Assembly: GCA_910577875.1 (NCBI GenBank)
Contig: CAJTNY010000003.1
Location: 1 to 64,000, forward strand
Source of the DNA: an uncultured Christensenella sp.
Lineage (GTDB): Bacteria; Bacillota; Clostridia; Christensenellales; Borkfalkiaceae
Length of the DNA stretch: 64,000 nucleotides
Reading direction: 5' to 3'
Of the stretch, positions 1 to 7,397 are shown piece by piece. Position 1 is the stretch's first letter, and each line of letters opens with the position of its first letter. A model generated the notes under the pieces. The model ran no database searches and had not been told where the DNA came from. It saw only the letters and a list, made by a program, of their open reading frames with translations. The position numbers were made by a program, and so were the translations under genes.

Positions 1-2
1 AA

Positions 3-203
3 AGCTGTTTTAATACTAAAATTTACAAGTTACCCGAACGAGAACGGAAAAAGATTACTTTTATTTACGGAAATGAAGATATAGCAAGATTATGCAATGT
101 AAGGTTAAAAGGTTGTAATGTTCACAAAATGAAAGGATACGGACACTGCGGCTATTATAGAGAAGCGCCTATCGAGTGGGCAAAGCGTTTCGTCTTAGCA
201 TAA
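3..203 (+). CDS. alpha/beta hydrolase, C-terminal fragment (cut by window edge)
   Basis: An open frame runs in from the left edge and stops with TAA, leaving about 66 residues. It has the end of an alpha/beta-hydrolase fold: a strand ending IYGNEDIA, where the Asp is in the position of the catalytic acid, and the late motif GYGHCGYY, where His would be the catalytic base. The piece after the His (EAPIEWAKRF) is the usual last helix of such enzymes. The nucleophile elbow lies outside the window, so substrate cannot be told. A 29-nt repeat and a terminator follow the stop. The fold is fairly sure, the function is open. Confidence 0.6.
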   Translation, partial: SCFNTKIYKLPERERKKITFIYGNEDIARLCNVRLKGCNVHKMKGYGHCGYYREAPIEWAKRFVLA

Positions 204-204
204 T

Positions 205-233
205 TTCGTTTTAGGTTACCATCGCTCCACCAA
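205..233 (+). repeat. 29-nt dispersed repeat, copy 1
   Basis: The element starts two bases after a stop codon and reads TTCGTTTTAGGTT, five variable bases, then CGCTCCACCAA. The same 13 + 5 + 11 layout recurs at 6125-6153, also directly after a stop and also followed by a terminator hairpin. The CTCCACCA end looks like the 3' end of a tRNA or tmRNA, which could mean an old attachment site. That origin is inference. Confidence 0.55.
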
Positions 234-241
234 ATAAAAAT

Positions 242-290
242 AATCCGAACTCAATCATAATCACTCGTGATTGGTTCGGATTTATTTTTT
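242..290 (+). terminator. rho-independent terminator after the hydrolase fragment
   Basis: AATCCGAAC at 242-250 pairs with GTTCGGATT at 274-282, with a smaller AATCA/TGATT helix inside, and the stem is followed by a T-rich run. It fits termination of the plus-strand hydrolase. Confidence 0.75.
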
Positions 291-308
291 ATATAGTAAA
301 ATAATAAG

Positions 309-337
309 CCGCCGACAGAGCGTTACCCTGTCGGCGG
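309..337 (-). terminator. terminator of the envelope operon
   Basis: A perfect 10-bp stem (CCGCCGACAG with CTGTCGGCGG) and a 9-nt loop lie just past the stop of the PlsY-like gene. On the minus strand the stem is followed by a T-rich stretch. Confidence 0.75.
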
Positions 338-343
338 TACTTA

Positions 344-979
344 TTAAGCGTCTTTCGCAACTTGCACATCTCGATAATCATTTTTAACCAAGCCGTTCTT
401 TGAACAAAGGAATTTTACTATCGGCAGCAATGCAAGCAAACCGCACCCTACGGCAGCATAAATATTTCCCGACATTCCGAGAACGGTACAGGTTACAACC
501 GCAAAAACAACATAGACGATTATGCTTCTTATGGCGGCATTTTTAATTTTTATAACAGTAGAAAACAGTATATACAAAGCAGCCAACGTTACGAACGGTA
601 TATAAGTTACGGGCAAAAGTCCGAGCATAATCCCGAACGAAACCGCTATGCACTTTCCCCCGTTAAACCGATTAAACAGTCCTACGGCGTGTCCGAGCGC
701 GGGCGCAAGCAATATAAACGAAAAAGCTATATTATGCGTATCCATTAAAAGACTTGCAAGCAATACGGGTATAAAACCTTTCAGCACGTCAAGTAGCAAA
801 CACGGTATTCCTATTTTCTTCCCGCAATGCTTAAATACGTTGAATGCGCCCGGATTGTTGTCAACGCTTATTTCGCAAATATCTTTATGTAAAACTTTCT
901 TCGGGATTATCTCGCAAAACATAATACTGCCGAGAAGAAAGCTGCCGACAATCAAAAGCAACCAATAAAAATATTGCAT
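344..979 (-). CDS. PlsY-like glycerol-3-phosphate acyltransferase
   Basis: This 211-residue integral membrane protein has the PlsY layout. An N-terminal helix carries GSIMF (17-21), a loop has NNPGAFNVF (41-49), a helix ends LLDVLKG (61-68), and a second loop has GHAVGLFNRFNGGK (96-109). PlsY proteins acylate glycerol-3-phosphate at position 1 using acyl-phosphate. Typical PlsY loops read GSGNxGATN; here that loop is changed to a Pro/Ala/Phe version, so this may be a specialised paralog rather than the housekeeping enzyme. The gene lies 5 nt behind a family-4 glycosyltransferase, which points to membrane (glyco)lipid synthesis. PlsX, the acyl-phosphate maker, is encoded far away at 53.8 kb. 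Confidence 0.8.
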   Translation of the reverse strand: MQYFYWLLLIVGSFLLGSIMFCEIIPKKVLHKDICEISVDNNPGAFNVFKHCGKKIGIPCLLLDVLKGFIPVLLASLLMDTHNIAFSFILLAPALGHAVGLFNRFNGGKCIAVSFGIMLGLLPVTYIPFVTLAALYILFSTVIKIKNAAIRSIIVYVVFAVVTCTVLGMSGNIYAAVGCGLLALLPIVKFLCSKNGLVKNDYRDVQVAKDA

Positions 980-984
980 TTATT

Positions 985-2202
985 TTATGCCGCCTTGTGT
1001 ACGAGCGCATCGTCGGCTTGAAACTGAGAAACATACAAAATAGGCAATTCCTTTTCTTCAACGTTTTGCTTTTTGTTGTCAACCTCGGCAATCATCGCAC
1101 TCATTCTCCGCATACAGTCCTCTTGTCTGTAAACTGCGGAACTTGCCAAATATTTGCTTTCGTATTCCGCGCGTTCTTCGGGGTGTTCGATCCAATAGTC
1201 TATAATGCGCGCAAGGTCTTTCGGATCCTTATGCTTGAAAATACATTTATCGTCGATTGCAAAATCTTTCGTTGCGCTGTTTTGGGAATCCGAAACAATC
1301 GTCATTTTTCCGCAAGCGATACTTTCAAGACAGGCTATTCCCTCCAACTCGTCAACGGCGGGGTGAACATATAAATCGCAGTAGTTAAGAACGTCTATTA
1401 TTTCATTACGGGCATACAGCTTGAAAATGGGCTGTATGGGCAAATCCTTTGCAAGCTGTCTGTATTTCTTTTCCTTTAATCCCTGCCCCGCAAGAATAAG
1501 CTGTATTCTGTCTTTATAAGCCGAACGGGAAATTGCTTTGATAAGCGTATCCTGCGATTTTTCGCCCGAATATCTTCCCGTACTCAAAATTACGATTTTA
1601 TCATTTAGTTCCGCGGGCTTTTCCGCATTACGCTTCTGAACGTAAGAATGTACGCCGTTCGATATAACGTAGCCCGGCGTTGTTTTTTTCGTGCGGCTCT
1701 CGAAAACGTTCTTGATAAATTCGGTAGGATAATGTATGCCGTCGCAATAACGGTAGAGGTATTTATAGATAAGCTTATAAACCAACGTGTTTACGGGGCG
1801 GATTTTTTTCAATCCGATATAGCTCGTAAGGTTTTCCGCCTGCATATGAAAACCTGCCGTAAGAGGAATGTTCATTTCGTGCGCCATTTTTGCAGCGGCT
1901 AACCCCAAGCCGAGCGGCAACATAATATGAACGTGGTCCGCTCCGTCAAGAGCTTCTGCCACTATGCTTTTATCTACCTTTGCAAGGCTTACCCCGACCT
2001 TTTTTACAAGCGCGTCCAACGCTTTTCCGAAGCTTTTATTCGGAACGACGTAAAAATTTTCCAAGCCCTGTTTGCTTTGGTCGGCGCAGAGAATACGCAC
2101 GGTATGTCCTTCTTTTTTCAAATGACGGATAAGGTTCATCGTAACAACGGCTGTTCCGTTATTCTCTTCCCCTAAAATATCGCATACAACTGTAATAATC
2201 AT
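985..2202 (-). CDS. family-4 glycosyltransferase, probable glycolipid synthase
   Basis: The 405-residue protein has two Rossmann-like halves of a GT-B enzyme. The start (VCDILGEENNGTAVV) is the usual acceptor-side glycine-rich beginning, HMQAENLTSYIGL is the mid acceptor region, and ISNGVH precedes the linker. STGRYSGEKSQDTLI and the E-x7-E-like segment ELEGIACLESIACG form the sugar-nucleotide site. No membrane helix is present, so it probably docks on the membrane. The family includes diacylglycerol glucosyltransferases; the nearby acyltransferases suggest a lipid acceptor, but the sugar and acceptor are not shown by the sequence. It has its own candidate promoter with phased repeats (2239-2293). 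Confidence 0.85.
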   Translation of the reverse strand: MIITVVCDILGEENNGTAVVTMNLIRHLKKEGHTVRILCADQSKQGLENFYVVPNKSFGKALDALVKKVGVSLAKVDKSIVAEALDGADHVHIMLPLGLGLAAAKMAHEMNIPLTAGFHMQAENLTSYIGLKKIRPVNTLVYKLIYKYLYRYCDGIHYPTEFIKNVFESRTKKTTPGYVISNGVHSYVQKRNAEKPAELNDKIVILSTGRYSGEKSQDTLIKAISRSAYKDRIQLILAGQGLKEKKYRQLAKDLPIQPIFKLYARNEIIDVLNYCDLYVHPAVDELEGIACLESIACGKMTIVSDSQNSATKDFAIDDKCIFKHKDPKDLARIIDYWIEHPEERAEYESKYLASSAVYRQEDCMRRMSAMIAEVDNKKQNVEEKELPILYVSQFQADDALVHKAA

Positions 2203-2238
2203 AATACTACTGTCTCCTTAAAGTGATTTTGTACCCGT

Positions 2239-2293
2239 AGGATAACGCCGACTTATTAAGCGATTGTTAAGCAAACTTTTTTTGTTTGTTAAG
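2239..2293 (-). promoter_or_regulatory. promoter of the glycosyltransferase gene with phased TTAAG operator
   Basis: TTAAG occurs at 2256, 2267 and 2289, that is 11 and 22 bp apart, all on one face of the helix. A weak -10 box (TATCCT on the minus strand, 2239-2244) ends 11 nt from the first repeat, and no -35 hexamer is apparent. The array overlaps the 3' end of the acyltransferase gene. The same layout occurs at 3374-3428. Direct repeats in place of a -35 box fit activation by an OmpR/PhoB-type regulator. Confidence 0.55.
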
Positions 2294-3349
2294 AATATTT
2301 CTGCGCTTTTTAATTGCAACGAGCTTACGAATACCCGCATAAATAGCTGCAAAAAACAACGTTGTTCCAAACACGATTAAATATTTCAGTAACTCCGTAC
2401 AATCCGCATAAGCATAATTGAGAACGGCAAGCACAACGGGGTGGAACAGATAAATTGCAAGGGATAATCCACCGAGAAACCCGAATAGTCTATTGATTGC
2501 AACATTCTTTATTTGGTTGCCCTTTCCCGAAAAAGTAATTGACAAAGCTATGAAAGTGCAAATTACGGCTATCACCATTCCTACGGGATAAAGCGAACTG
2601 CTCATAGGAACAAATCCGAATATAACGGGTGTGCAGTAGCATATAATTTCCGCAGATTTCAAAGCAATGCAACCCGCCTTACTTATTTCGCGCTTTCCGA
2701 TTGCAACCGAAAGCCAATAAGCGATCATTCCTACGCACATTTCGCCCCAAGCTCTCAAATCATAGACAAAAGTAGTTGTAATTTTCCAATTCATACAAAA
2801 GCCGAGGACAACGGCGATAACACCGAGAACGCCGAGCAATACAGCGGGAATGAAAACGCCTTTGAGCTTTTTCCTTAAAAGCAATGCTATCGGTATCATT
2901 ATCAGCATACAGATAAGCATAGCCGACAGATACCATTCCGGAATTATGAGTGCGTCTGCATAGGCTTCACTCCAAACAACAACTTCTTGCGCCAAAAAGA
3001 TGCTCGGCAAACCTTTGAAAAGTACTCTGTCTGCATTGGCAAAATCAAAAATAATTACGACTACTATCATTGCGGCAATAGCCATTAAATGAACGGGCAA
3101 AATTCCTTTTATCTTGCCGCCCATAAATTTAAGACTGTTTTTACATACCCCGTAGCGTTCCTGAGTCGCTATCATTTCTACGGACTTTGCCATAAAGTAT
3201 CCCGAAATCAAAAAGAAAAACTCCACGGCAAGCGAACCGCTTGCGAAAAAATTCAGTCCGCCGCCAAAGGTAAACTGAACGTGATATCCAACTACCAATA
3301 GACTGAATATAAATCTGAACAGTTCTACTAAATTATTTCTCTGTTTCAT
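2267..3349 (-). CDS. acyltransferase-3 family membrane protein
   Basis: This 360-residue protein has about ten hydrophobic helices and the acyltransferase-3 (OafA/NodX-like) signature. An early Arg in NLVELFRFIF is followed by the catalytic-type His in GYHVQFTFGGG, then FFFLISGYFM and a middle WYLSAMLICML. Such enzymes move acetyl or other acyl groups across the membrane onto surface sugars, lipids or peptides. The glycosyltransferase and PlsY-like gene downstream suggest modification of an envelope glycolipid or polymer. The exact substrate is not visible. A promoter with phased repeats lies upstream, and a good AAGGAG site precedes the start. Confidence 0.85.
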   Translation of the reverse strand: MKQRNNLVELFRFIFSLLVVGYHVQFTFGGGLNFFASGSLAVEFFFLISGYFMAKSVEMIATQERYGVCKNSLKFMGGKIKGILPVHLMAIAAMIVVVIIFDFANADRVLFKGLPSIFLAQEVVVWSEAYADALIIPEWYLSAMLICMLIMIPIALLLRKKLKGVFIPAVLLGVLGVIAVVLGFCMNWKITTTFVYDLRAWGEMCVGMIAYWLSVAIGKREISKAGCIALKSAEIICYCTPVIFGFVPMSSSLYPVGMVIAVICTFIALSITFSGKGNQIKNVAINRLFGFLGGLSLAIYLFHPVVLAVLNYAYADCTELLKYLIVFGTTLFFAAIYAGIRKLVAIKKRRNILNKQKKFA

Positions 3350-3373
3350 TGCCGTTCTCCTTATTACGCAATC

Positions 3374-3428
3374 AGAATATCAGAGAATTATTAAGCGTTC
3401 GTTAAGCTAATATTTTATGTTTGTTAAG
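3374..3428 (-). promoter_or_regulatory. promoter of the acyltransferase gene with phased TTAAG operator
   Basis: TTAAG stands at 3391, 3402 and 3424, the same 11- and 22-bp spacing as at 2256/2267/2289, and surrounding bases are also shared (TTATTAAGCG ... GTTTGTTAAGA). A -10-like TATTCT with a preceding TG (minus strand, 3374-3379) ends 11 nt from the first repeat. This is the likely binding site of the neighbouring response regulator. Confidence 0.6.
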
Positions 3429-3434
3429 AGTGAA

Positions 3435-3464
3435 AAATCCGCTCGGAAAATTCCGAGCGGATTT
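3435..3464 (-). terminator. terminator of the two-component operon
   Basis: A perfect 14-bp inverted repeat with a 2-nt centre (AAATCCGCTCGGAA and its complement) lies 14 nt past the kinase stop. A short T run follows on the minus strand. It separates the kinase/regulator transcript from the acyltransferase promoter. Confidence 0.8.
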
Positions 3465-3478
3465 CAATTGTTTAATAT

Positions 3479-4540
3479 TTAATCGAGTTTTATTTTAACG
3501 GTGAATATCGAGCCTTTGTCGGGCAAACTGTCAACCGTTATATCACCCTGAACCAAAGTAATAATTTCTTTCACAAGCGCAAGCCCAAGTCCGTTGCCTT
3601 TGGTGGCGTGTGAAGTATCTGCTTGATAAAATTTATCGAAAACGTGCTTAATATCGTGTTCGGTCATACCGCAACCGTTGTCTTTGACGGAAATAACAGC
3701 GTAACCGTCAACCCGTTTTGCCGTTACTTCGACAATACCGTTATCGGGAGTAAATTTCAATGCGTTTGATATGAGATTATTCCAGACAATATCCAATAAG
3801 TTCTCGTCTGAATTTAACTCTATATTTTCGTCCAAATCGGAATTCAATTCGATATTCTTATCCTCCCAAACCTGCTCGAAGCCGAGAATACAGCGGCACA
3901 GCTGTTCACTTAAATTGTAGCTCTTTTTATTAACTACAATCTTTTGATTTTCTAAACGGGAAAGCTGCAATATATCGATTACAAGTATCGACAGTCTTTT
4001 GGTCGCTTCGTGTATTTTCAACGCGTACTGTTTTCGTTCGTCATCCGTTATACCTTCGCTTTGCAACATTGCGGAAAAATTCTGTATGACCGAAATCGGC
4101 GTTTTCAATTCGTGCGATACGTTTGAAATAAAGTCGGTTTTCATTATTTCGGTGCTTGCAAGCTCTGTCGCCATCATATTGAAATCGTCGTACAATATCT
4201 GAAATTCGTCCTTTTTTCCGTCTTTACGGTGTTGTGGAATACGTACCGAAAAATCGCCTGCGGCAACTTGCTTTGCGGCAAGCCGCACTTTATCAAGCGG
4301 TTTAATAATAAACTGACGGTATATTATCCAAATGACAAAGACGAGAATGCCGCTTGAAAGAATTACAAACGCCCCCATAATACTGTAAATGAGCGGTCCC
4401 GGCAGCAGCATATTCCATAACTTTATATTCAAAAATAAAAACGCTGTATTCAACGCGCTCGTTACACATAAAATTATAACGTATAAAACCGTGCGCGTGC
4501 CGTTTACGGTTATACGCAAATCTCTATCTTCTTTTTTCAT
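3479..4540 (-). CDS. OmpR-associated sensor histidine kinase
   Basis: The 353-residue kinase has two membrane helices (about 18-42 and 50-75) with almost no extracellular loop. A HAMP linker follows (about 78-130). HisKA has the phospho-acceptor His143 in SHELKTPI. The HATPase has the N box (WNNLISNALKFTP), the G1 box (DNGCGM) and the G2 box (GNGLGLALV). With so little outside, it probably senses stress in the membrane, like the intramembrane-sensing kinases of Firmicutes that respond to envelope-active peptides; that is inference. The start overlaps the stop of the regulator gene by 4 nt, so the two are translationally coupled. Confidence 0.92.
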   Translation of the reverse strand: MKKEDRDLRITVNGTRTVLYVIILCVTSALNTAFLFLNIKLWNMLLPGPLIYSIMGAFVILSSGILVFVIWIIYRQFIIKPLDKVRLAAKQVAAGDFSVRIPQHRKDGKKDEFQILYDDFNMMATELASTEIMKTDFISNVSHELKTPISVIQNFSAMLQSEGITDDERKQYALKIHEATKRLSILVIDILQLSRLENQKIVVNKKSYNLSEQLCRCILGFEQVWEDKNIELNSDLDENIELNSDENLLDIVWNNLISNALKFTPDNGIVEVTAKRVDGYAVISVKDNGCGMTEHDIKHVFDKFYQADTSHATKGNGLGLALVKEIITLVQGDITVDSLPDKGSIFTVKIKLD

Positions 4541-5208
4541 AAGAGTACCGCCTTATAGCCAAGCCCGCGGATAGTGTTTATCTTAAATCCGTTACAGGCT
4601 TCGAACTTTTGCCTTAAATTAGTAATATGAACGTCAACCGAACGTAAACCGCTTTCTTTTTCATATCCGCTGAACTCATCCAAAAGCTGACCTCTTGTAA
4701 AGGTTTTATTCGGATAGGATAACAGCTTATATATAATCTGAAACTCCCTTAAAGTTAAAATAACGGGCTGACCGTCAACCTCCGCGCTTACAGCGTCCTC
4801 GTCGAGAGTGAGATTGCCGACTACAAGTTTTTTGCTCGTTGCTATTTTTGCACGGCGCAAAAGCGCGGTTATCCGCAAAAGAAGCTCGTCCAAATCTATG
4901 GGCTTCGTCATATAATCGTCTATACCTATTTTGTAGCCCTTTTCCTTTGCCGAAAAATCGTCGCGGGCGGTCATAAAGAGAATAGGAATGTTTTTATCCA
5001 ACTCACGTATGTTGCGGGCAAAATCGAAGCCGTCCATTTTAGGCATCATAATATCCGAAATAATCAAGTCGTACTTTCCCGCAGACATAACGTCTATTGC
5101 ATTTATGGCGTTCAAACAACCTTTTGCCATATACCCGTGCGCCGATAAATGCTTACAGACCGACATATTAAGATTTTCGTCATCTTCAACCACAAGAATT
5201 TTAATCAT
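4537..5208 (-). CDS. OmpR/PhoB-family response regulator
   Basis: The protein has 223 residues. The receiver domain has acidic residues at 9-10, the phospho-acceptor Asp52 (SDIMMPKMDG), the conserved Thr in FMTARD and Lys in MTKPIDL. A winged-helix DNA-binding domain follows (about 125-223) with LTLREFQIIYKLLS and RSVDVHITNLRQK. It is the first gene of the operon and precedes the kinase. Candidate binding repeats lie at its own promoter and at both promoters of the acyltransferase/glycosyltransferase genes, so it probably controls the envelope locus and itself. Confidence 0.93.
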   Translation of the reverse strand: MIKILVVEDDENLNMSVCKHLSAHGYMAKGCLNAINAIDVMSAGKYDLIISDIMMPKMDGFDFARNIRELDKNIPILFMTARDDFSAKEKGYKIGIDDYMTKPIDLDELLLRITALLRRAKIATSKKLVVGNLTLDEDAVSAEVDGQPVILTLREFQIIYKLLSYPNKTFTRGQLLDEFSGYEKESGLRSVDVHITNLRQKFEACNGFKINTIRGLGYKAVLL

Positions 5209-5233
5209 AGTTATTCTCCCGAAATTTTTAACG

Positions 5234-5270
5234 ATTATATTTTAACACATATTTGTTAATAGAGTGTTAA
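5234..5270 (-). promoter_or_regulatory. promoter of the two-component operon with GTTAA direct repeats
   Basis: On the minus strand a TATAAT box (5234-5239) is preceded, where a -35 box would be, by two GTTAA repeats whose TTAA cores start 11 bp apart (5256 and 5267). More TTAA steps lie at 5228 and 5242. No good -35 hexamer is seen, as expected for an activator-dependent, self-regulated promoter. Confidence 0.55.
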
Positions 5271-5516
5271 TTTTGAAGTTTTATTTTTAAAATCGATTGC
5301 TTATTGTGAATTTGGATAACAAAAACAGCGGTTGCAAATTAACGCAACCGCTGTTTTGCCGTTGTTTAGGTTTATGATATTCGACGCAACCGCGCGTTCA
5401 AGCACCCGCAACAGTGCCATAGTCCTATTGTTTGTTTCAAATTCGCTGTTTGTGGGTAATACTTTTCCGTATTTATGTGCTATAATGGTGCTATCAAACG
5501 AAAGGAGATATTCATT
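5271..5516. other. intergenic stretch with a 14-bp stem hairpin
   Basis: The gap between the divergent regulator genes contains a perfect hairpin at 5322-5357 (AAAACAGCGGTTGC, 8-nt loop, complement), which could stop transcription from either side but does not follow a gene I can recognise. A TATAAT box at 5481-5486 probably serves the XRE gene downstream. The region 5358-5460 has no convincing gene. Confidence 0.5.
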
Positions 5517-6122
5517 ATGGATATGCAAAAAATCGGTACGTTTTTAGCCGAATTGCGCAAAGAAAAAAATCTTACGCAAGAAGAATTGGGCGAACAAATT
5601 GGTGTAACAAATAAAACGGTTTCACGTTGGGAAAACGGCAATTATCTACCGCCCGTTGAAATGGTACAAATTTTAAGTGATTTATTTGATGTTAGCATAA
5701 ACGAATTACTTTCGGGCGAACGTTTGGACGAAAAACATTATAAAGAAAATGCCGAAGAATATATTGTTACTGACTTAATGAAAAAAAGGAACGAAGCAAA
5801 AAAACGATTGGCTATTTCTTGCATTGTAGCCGCAATAACAATTCTTGCCGGTCTTTCGATAATTCTTTTGAGCGCTCTGCTTTCCGCACCTATTTGGTTG
5901 AAAATCGGTAGTATCATTTTCTCGCTTATTATCATAATTCTCGGCATAGGCGTATGTTGCGTTTTGACTGTTGATGCAGGGGTTTACGAATGTCCTAATT
6001 GCGGTGAAAAATTTGTGCCGTCAATGAAAGATTTTATCTGCGGCACACATACGTTGACAAAAAGAAATTTGAAATGCCCAAAATGCGGAAAAAAGAGTTT
6101 TTGTAAAAAAAGATTGAGTTAA
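5517..6122 (+). CDS. XRE regulator with membrane helices and zinc ribbon
   Basis: The 201-residue protein starts at the ATG that follows AAAGGAG, not at the in-frame ATG 42 nt upstream. An XRE helix-turn-helix spans about 5-60 (TQEELGEQIGVTNKTVSRWENG). Two membrane helices (about 97-120 and 124-150) follow, then a zinc ribbon with CPNCGEKF and CPKCGKKSFC. DNA-binding proteins of this build, common in Clostridia, are thought to sit at the membrane. The target is unknown. It resembles the XRE-membrane gene at 6685 in its first 75 residues, down to the shared phrase INELLSGE, so the two are paralogs. Confidence 0.85.
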   Translation: MDMQKIGTFLAELRKEKNLTQEELGEQIGVTNKTVSRWENGNYLPPVEMVQILSDLFDVSINELLSGERLDEKHYKENAEEYIVTDLMKKRNEAKKRLAISCIVAAITILAGLSIILLSALLSAPIWLKIGSIIFSLIIIILGIGVCCVLTVDAGVYECPNCGEKFVPSMKDFICGTHTLTKRNLKCPKCGKKSFCKKRLS

Positions 6123-6124
6123 AA

Positions 6125-6153
6125 TTCGTTTTAGGTTTTCACCGCTCCACCAA
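6125..6153 (+). repeat. 29-nt dispersed repeat, copy 2
   Basis: It reads TTCGTTTTAGGTT, five variable bases, CGCTCCACCAA, matching copy 1 at 205-233 in the same orientation and begins just after the XRE stop. The two copies flank the whole envelope locus. A part-inverted relative lies at 7398-7424. Confidence 0.55.
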
Positions 6154-6159
6154 TAGGTA

Positions 6160-6194
6160 ACCGATAAGAACCACTGTCTTATCGGTCATTTTTA
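6160..6194 (+). terminator. terminator after the XRE/zinc-ribbon gene
   Basis: ACCGATAAGA at 6160-6169 pairs with TCTTATCGGT at 6177-6186; the stem is followed by CATTTTTA. Confidence 0.75.
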
Positions 6195-6253
6195 TATTCT
6201 TTGTAAGTAATCATAATGAGCCTTACTTGATTGCTTAATTAAATATTTTGTTT

Positions 6254-6286
6254 TGCTATAATAATTTTACGATAAACAGTAAATTA
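6254..6286 (+). repeat. 33-nt leader repeat, copy 1
   Basis: The segment TGCTAT...TTTACGATAAACAGTAA...TTA lies just before a decayed gene and matches 22480-22512, just before another gene, with a few mismatches. It contains a TATAAT box at 6257-6262, so it may be a shared promoter/leader. Confidence 0.5.
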
Positions 6287-6299
6287 GAAGATAATTAAA

Positions 6300-6506
6300 A
6301 TGATTTTACCCGCACCGCTTATCGTAAGAAGACGTATCATAAACAAATTGTTGAAAAAATGCTGTTTCAGGTGAAAATGCCATTACGTTAGAGGACGCGG
6401 GAATCGGAACCCCGATAATTTTCGAGCAATCAACTCACGTTTAATCGAACAAGGCGTTTTACATCAACTTGACATTAGATACTATCTTGATACGACAAAG
6501 TTATAA
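6300..6506 (+). pseudogene. small conserved-type gene broken by two frameshifts
   Basis: The reading starts MILPAPLIVRRRIINKLLKK. It must then shift frame in the AAAAAATGC run to continue as AVSGENAITLEDAGIGTP, and shift again to give DNFRAINSRLIEQGVL and YYLDTTKL before TAA. The pieces join into one sensible basic protein of about 65 residues, which is strong evidence of decay of a real gene. I cannot name the family; the repeated pattern of basic helices suggests a small DNA- or nucleotide-binding protein, but that is a guess. It follows the leader repeat at 6254. Confidence 0.6.
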
Positions 6507-6684
6507 ATTTCAATTCAGCATAGATTGGCGGGTATAAACCCGCCCTTTATATTTGAAAAATTATCAAATACTATTATAAAAGACAATCGGTAAATTTGTA
6601 GAGTTGTTATGAGTATAAACATCTTTTATTTTGCACTGATTTATCGTATAATTAAATTGCTGAAACTGTCAAAGGAGTTTGCTT

Positions 6685-7137
6685 ATGGACTATAAGAAAA
6701 TAGGATTATTTATCGCGCAAGAACGAAAAGCAAAAAATCTTACACAAGAGGCTCTTGCTAAAAAATTATATGTAAGTGCAAAAACAATTTCAAAATGGGA
6801 AAATGGCAACGGTTTACCTGATACAAGTATTTTGACAAATCTTTGTGCAATCCTAGAAATAACAATAAATGAACTTTTAAGCGGAGAGCATTTAGATGAT
6901 GTCGTCTACAAGGAAAAAGCCGAAAATAACATTGCCGTTGTTTTTGAAGAAAGTGAACGAAAAATAAAAAAACATAACAAAATAATGAATTGGATAATTG
7001 CATTTGTTGTTGCTGCTATTTATCTAACCGTAAGCTTGATAACACAAAAATGGGAATACACTTGGATAATTTGGCTTGTATATTGTGTTTATCGAATTTT
7101 TGCCGAATATGTTTTTAAGTATATAAAAAATAAATAG
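6685..7137 (+). CDS. XRE regulator with two membrane helices
   Basis: The 150-residue protein begins at the ATG 6-7 nt after AAAGGAG; a TTG two codons earlier is less likely. The XRE helix-turn-helix spans about 3-60 (TQEALAKKLYVSAKTISKWENG), a linker ends INELLSGEHL, and two hydrophobic helices lie at about 106-123 and 129-146. It is a shorter paralog of the gene at 5517, lacking the zinc ribbon. The function is presumably membrane-tethered transcription control; no target is evident. An 84-nt repeat follows. Confidence 0.82.
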   Translation: MDYKKIGLFIAQERKAKNLTQEALAKKLYVSAKTISKWENGNGLPDTSILTNLCAILEITINELLSGEHLDDVVYKEKAENNIAVVFEESERKIKKHNKIMNWIIAFVVAAIYLTVSLITQKWEYTWIIWLVYCVYRIFAEYVFKYIKNK

Positions 7138-7183
7138 CGTGTGATTAATTATTGACTTACTACACCGTATGCCGACTGTGGGT

Positions 7184-7267
7184 ATAAACTTCAATTTGAC
7201 GTGCAGTGAAGTCAGTCAAGCGGTTCGGCAATAAATATACGCGGCCGCGGCGACACGCCGCTAAATT
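7184..7267 (+). repeat. 84-nt repeat, copy A
   Basis: It is about 93 percent identical by eye (six differences) to 22957-23040, in the same orientation. It contains ACTTCA/TGAAGT and GC-rich complementary parts, so the RNA could fold. Both copies lie downstream of small genes for membrane proteins. In this copy the 3' end is part of a perfect palindrome (7256-7281). Confidence 0.8.
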
Positions 7268-7281
7268 GAAATTTAGCGGCG
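7256..7281. terminator. perfect 12-bp inverted repeat at the end of repeat A
   Basis: CGCCGCTAAATT, two central bases, AATTTAGCGGCG. No T run follows, so it is a weak terminator at best. The rest of the 7138-7542 gap holds repeat A, a part-inverted copy of the 29-nt element, and the promoter of the next gene. I see no gene in it. Confidence 0.45.
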
Positions 7282-7397
7282 AATGTCTGATAAGACCAAT
7301 CTTGTCAGTTATTCTTCTTTGTGCCGAGCGACTACTTTTTACAAGTTCTGGAGTATCAGTGAATTTGTTTTTTAAACGGTTCTTACGCGCACATTGT

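Noticed and set aside
5301..5547. Short overlapping open frames on both strands before the XRE gene
   Set aside because: Both include the 14-bp hairpin arms and have no ribosome site; neither resembles a known protein.
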